DNA of 6,413 nt. It comes from an uncultured Holophagaceae bacterium (GTDB taxonomy: Bacteria > Acidobacteriota > Holophagae > Holophagales > Holophagaceae). This document shows positions 6,253-6,413 of the stretch, one piece after another. The first letter of the stretch is position 1. The number at the start of each line of letters is the position of its first letter. A program made the position numbers and the translations under genes. The stretch spans positions 1 through 6,413 of the forward strand of contig CAIRAS010000512.1 in assembly GCA_903876615.1 (NCBI GenBank). Reading direction: 5' to 3'. Below the pieces are notes generated by a model. The model was not told the origin of the DNA, ran no database searches, and worked only from the letters and a program-made list of their open reading frames with translations.

Positions 6253-6413
6253 AGCCCTTCCAGGCCCCCAGCGCCAGTACCGCCGCTCCGCACACCAGGA
6301 CACCAGGAAGGCTCGCTTCCAGGCCGAAGCTGCCGCCCGTCAGCCACTCGGGCCGGCCGTGGAAGACGGGCGTCCACCAGCCCTGGCTGGCGGTGCCGCT
6401 GACGCCGAAGCCC
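6218..6413 (-). CDS. C-terminus of membrane protein, probably CPBP intramembrane protease
   Basis: An open frame with no start inside the window runs from the right edge to TGA at 6218-6220, giving 64 C-terminal residues. It reads GFGVSGTASQGWW, then PEWLTGGSFGLEAS (visible residues 21-34), then a hydrophobic helix (LPGVLVCGAAVLALGAWKG) and a short Gly/Ser/Thr tail. The (F)GFxVSG...W(L)TGGxFGxEAS pattern followed by a last membrane helix is typical of the C-terminal end of CPBP family (type II CAAX-like) membrane proteases. The catalytic EE..R and H motifs lie outside the window. The family call comes from pattern memory, not a search, and another polytopic membrane protein is possible. The last 35 bp overlap the convergent acetyltransferase gene. 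Confidence 0.65.
   Translation of the reverse strand, partial: GFGVSGTASQGWWTPVFHGRPEWLTGGSFGLEASLPGVLVCGAAVLALGAWKGSTGGASTASES

Noticed and set aside
5446..6303. 285-residue open frame on the - strand
   Set aside because: It is antisense to the GNAT gene and crosses the hydrolase start in another frame; there are no family motifs.
6293..6308. Tandem 8-base repeat (caccagga twice)
   Set aside because: Only two copies, inside the coding frame of the right-edge membrane protein, where it encodes part of a hydrophobic helix; probably chance.
1..6413. Search for tRNA, rRNA, CRISPR repeats, IS ends, attachment sites or toxin-antitoxin pairs
   Set aside because: By eye no cloverleaf, regularly spaced repeats, transposase motifs or small paired genes were found; nearly all sequence is accounted for by the listed genes.

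Overview
The window is dense, GC-rich bacterial chromosome: seven complete or edge-truncated genes plus one partial gene without a visible start. No tRNA, rRNA, CRISPR array, insertion sequence or prophage gene was seen. The host is diderm, because a LolA-type periplasmic carrier is present. The gene mix (REC-HD-GYP regulator, zinc-ribbon/FHA protein, TPR protein with repeated LYDMG-type units, YycJ-type hydrolase) and the high GC suggest Acidobacteriota (Holophaga/Geothrix-like) or a deltaproteobacterial-type lineage. That taxonomic guess is an inference from protein style only.

Left part (+ strand): the window opens inside a fold-type III PLP-dependent decarboxylase whose C-terminal half resembles the exosortase-A/exopolysaccharide-associated branch. 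After a short AT-rich gap comes a response regulator with an intact HD-GYP c-di-GMP phosphodiesterase domain. It ends 11 bp from the oppositely oriented end of the next block.

Central part (- strand, read right to left): four tightly packed genes look like one operon. They are a YycJ/WalJ-type metallo-beta-lactamase-fold hydrolase, a LolA-family periplasmic protein, a zinc-ribbon + FHA protein, and a TPR protein with one mid-protein membrane segment. Gaps are 10, 29 and 11 bp, and the LolA ribosome binding site overlaps the hydrolase stop codon. The FHA/TPR pair could be a phospho-dependent scaffold next to envelope functions, but nothing in the window proves that the four proteins work together.

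Right part: a GNAT acetyltransferase diverges from the hydrolase. Their start codons are only 28 bp apart, and both may use leaderless or near-leaderless promoters. The right edge holds the C-terminus of a minus-strand membrane protein, most likely a CPBP (CAAX-like) intramembrane protease, whose 3' end overlaps the acetyltransferase gene by 35 bp.

Most of the window is ordinary housekeeping or signalling content. I did not find a convincing new defence or mobile system. The points most worth a second look are the zinc-ribbon-FHA/TPR/LolA/YycJ operon, the paired divergent start region, and the insertion in the HD-GYP domain.
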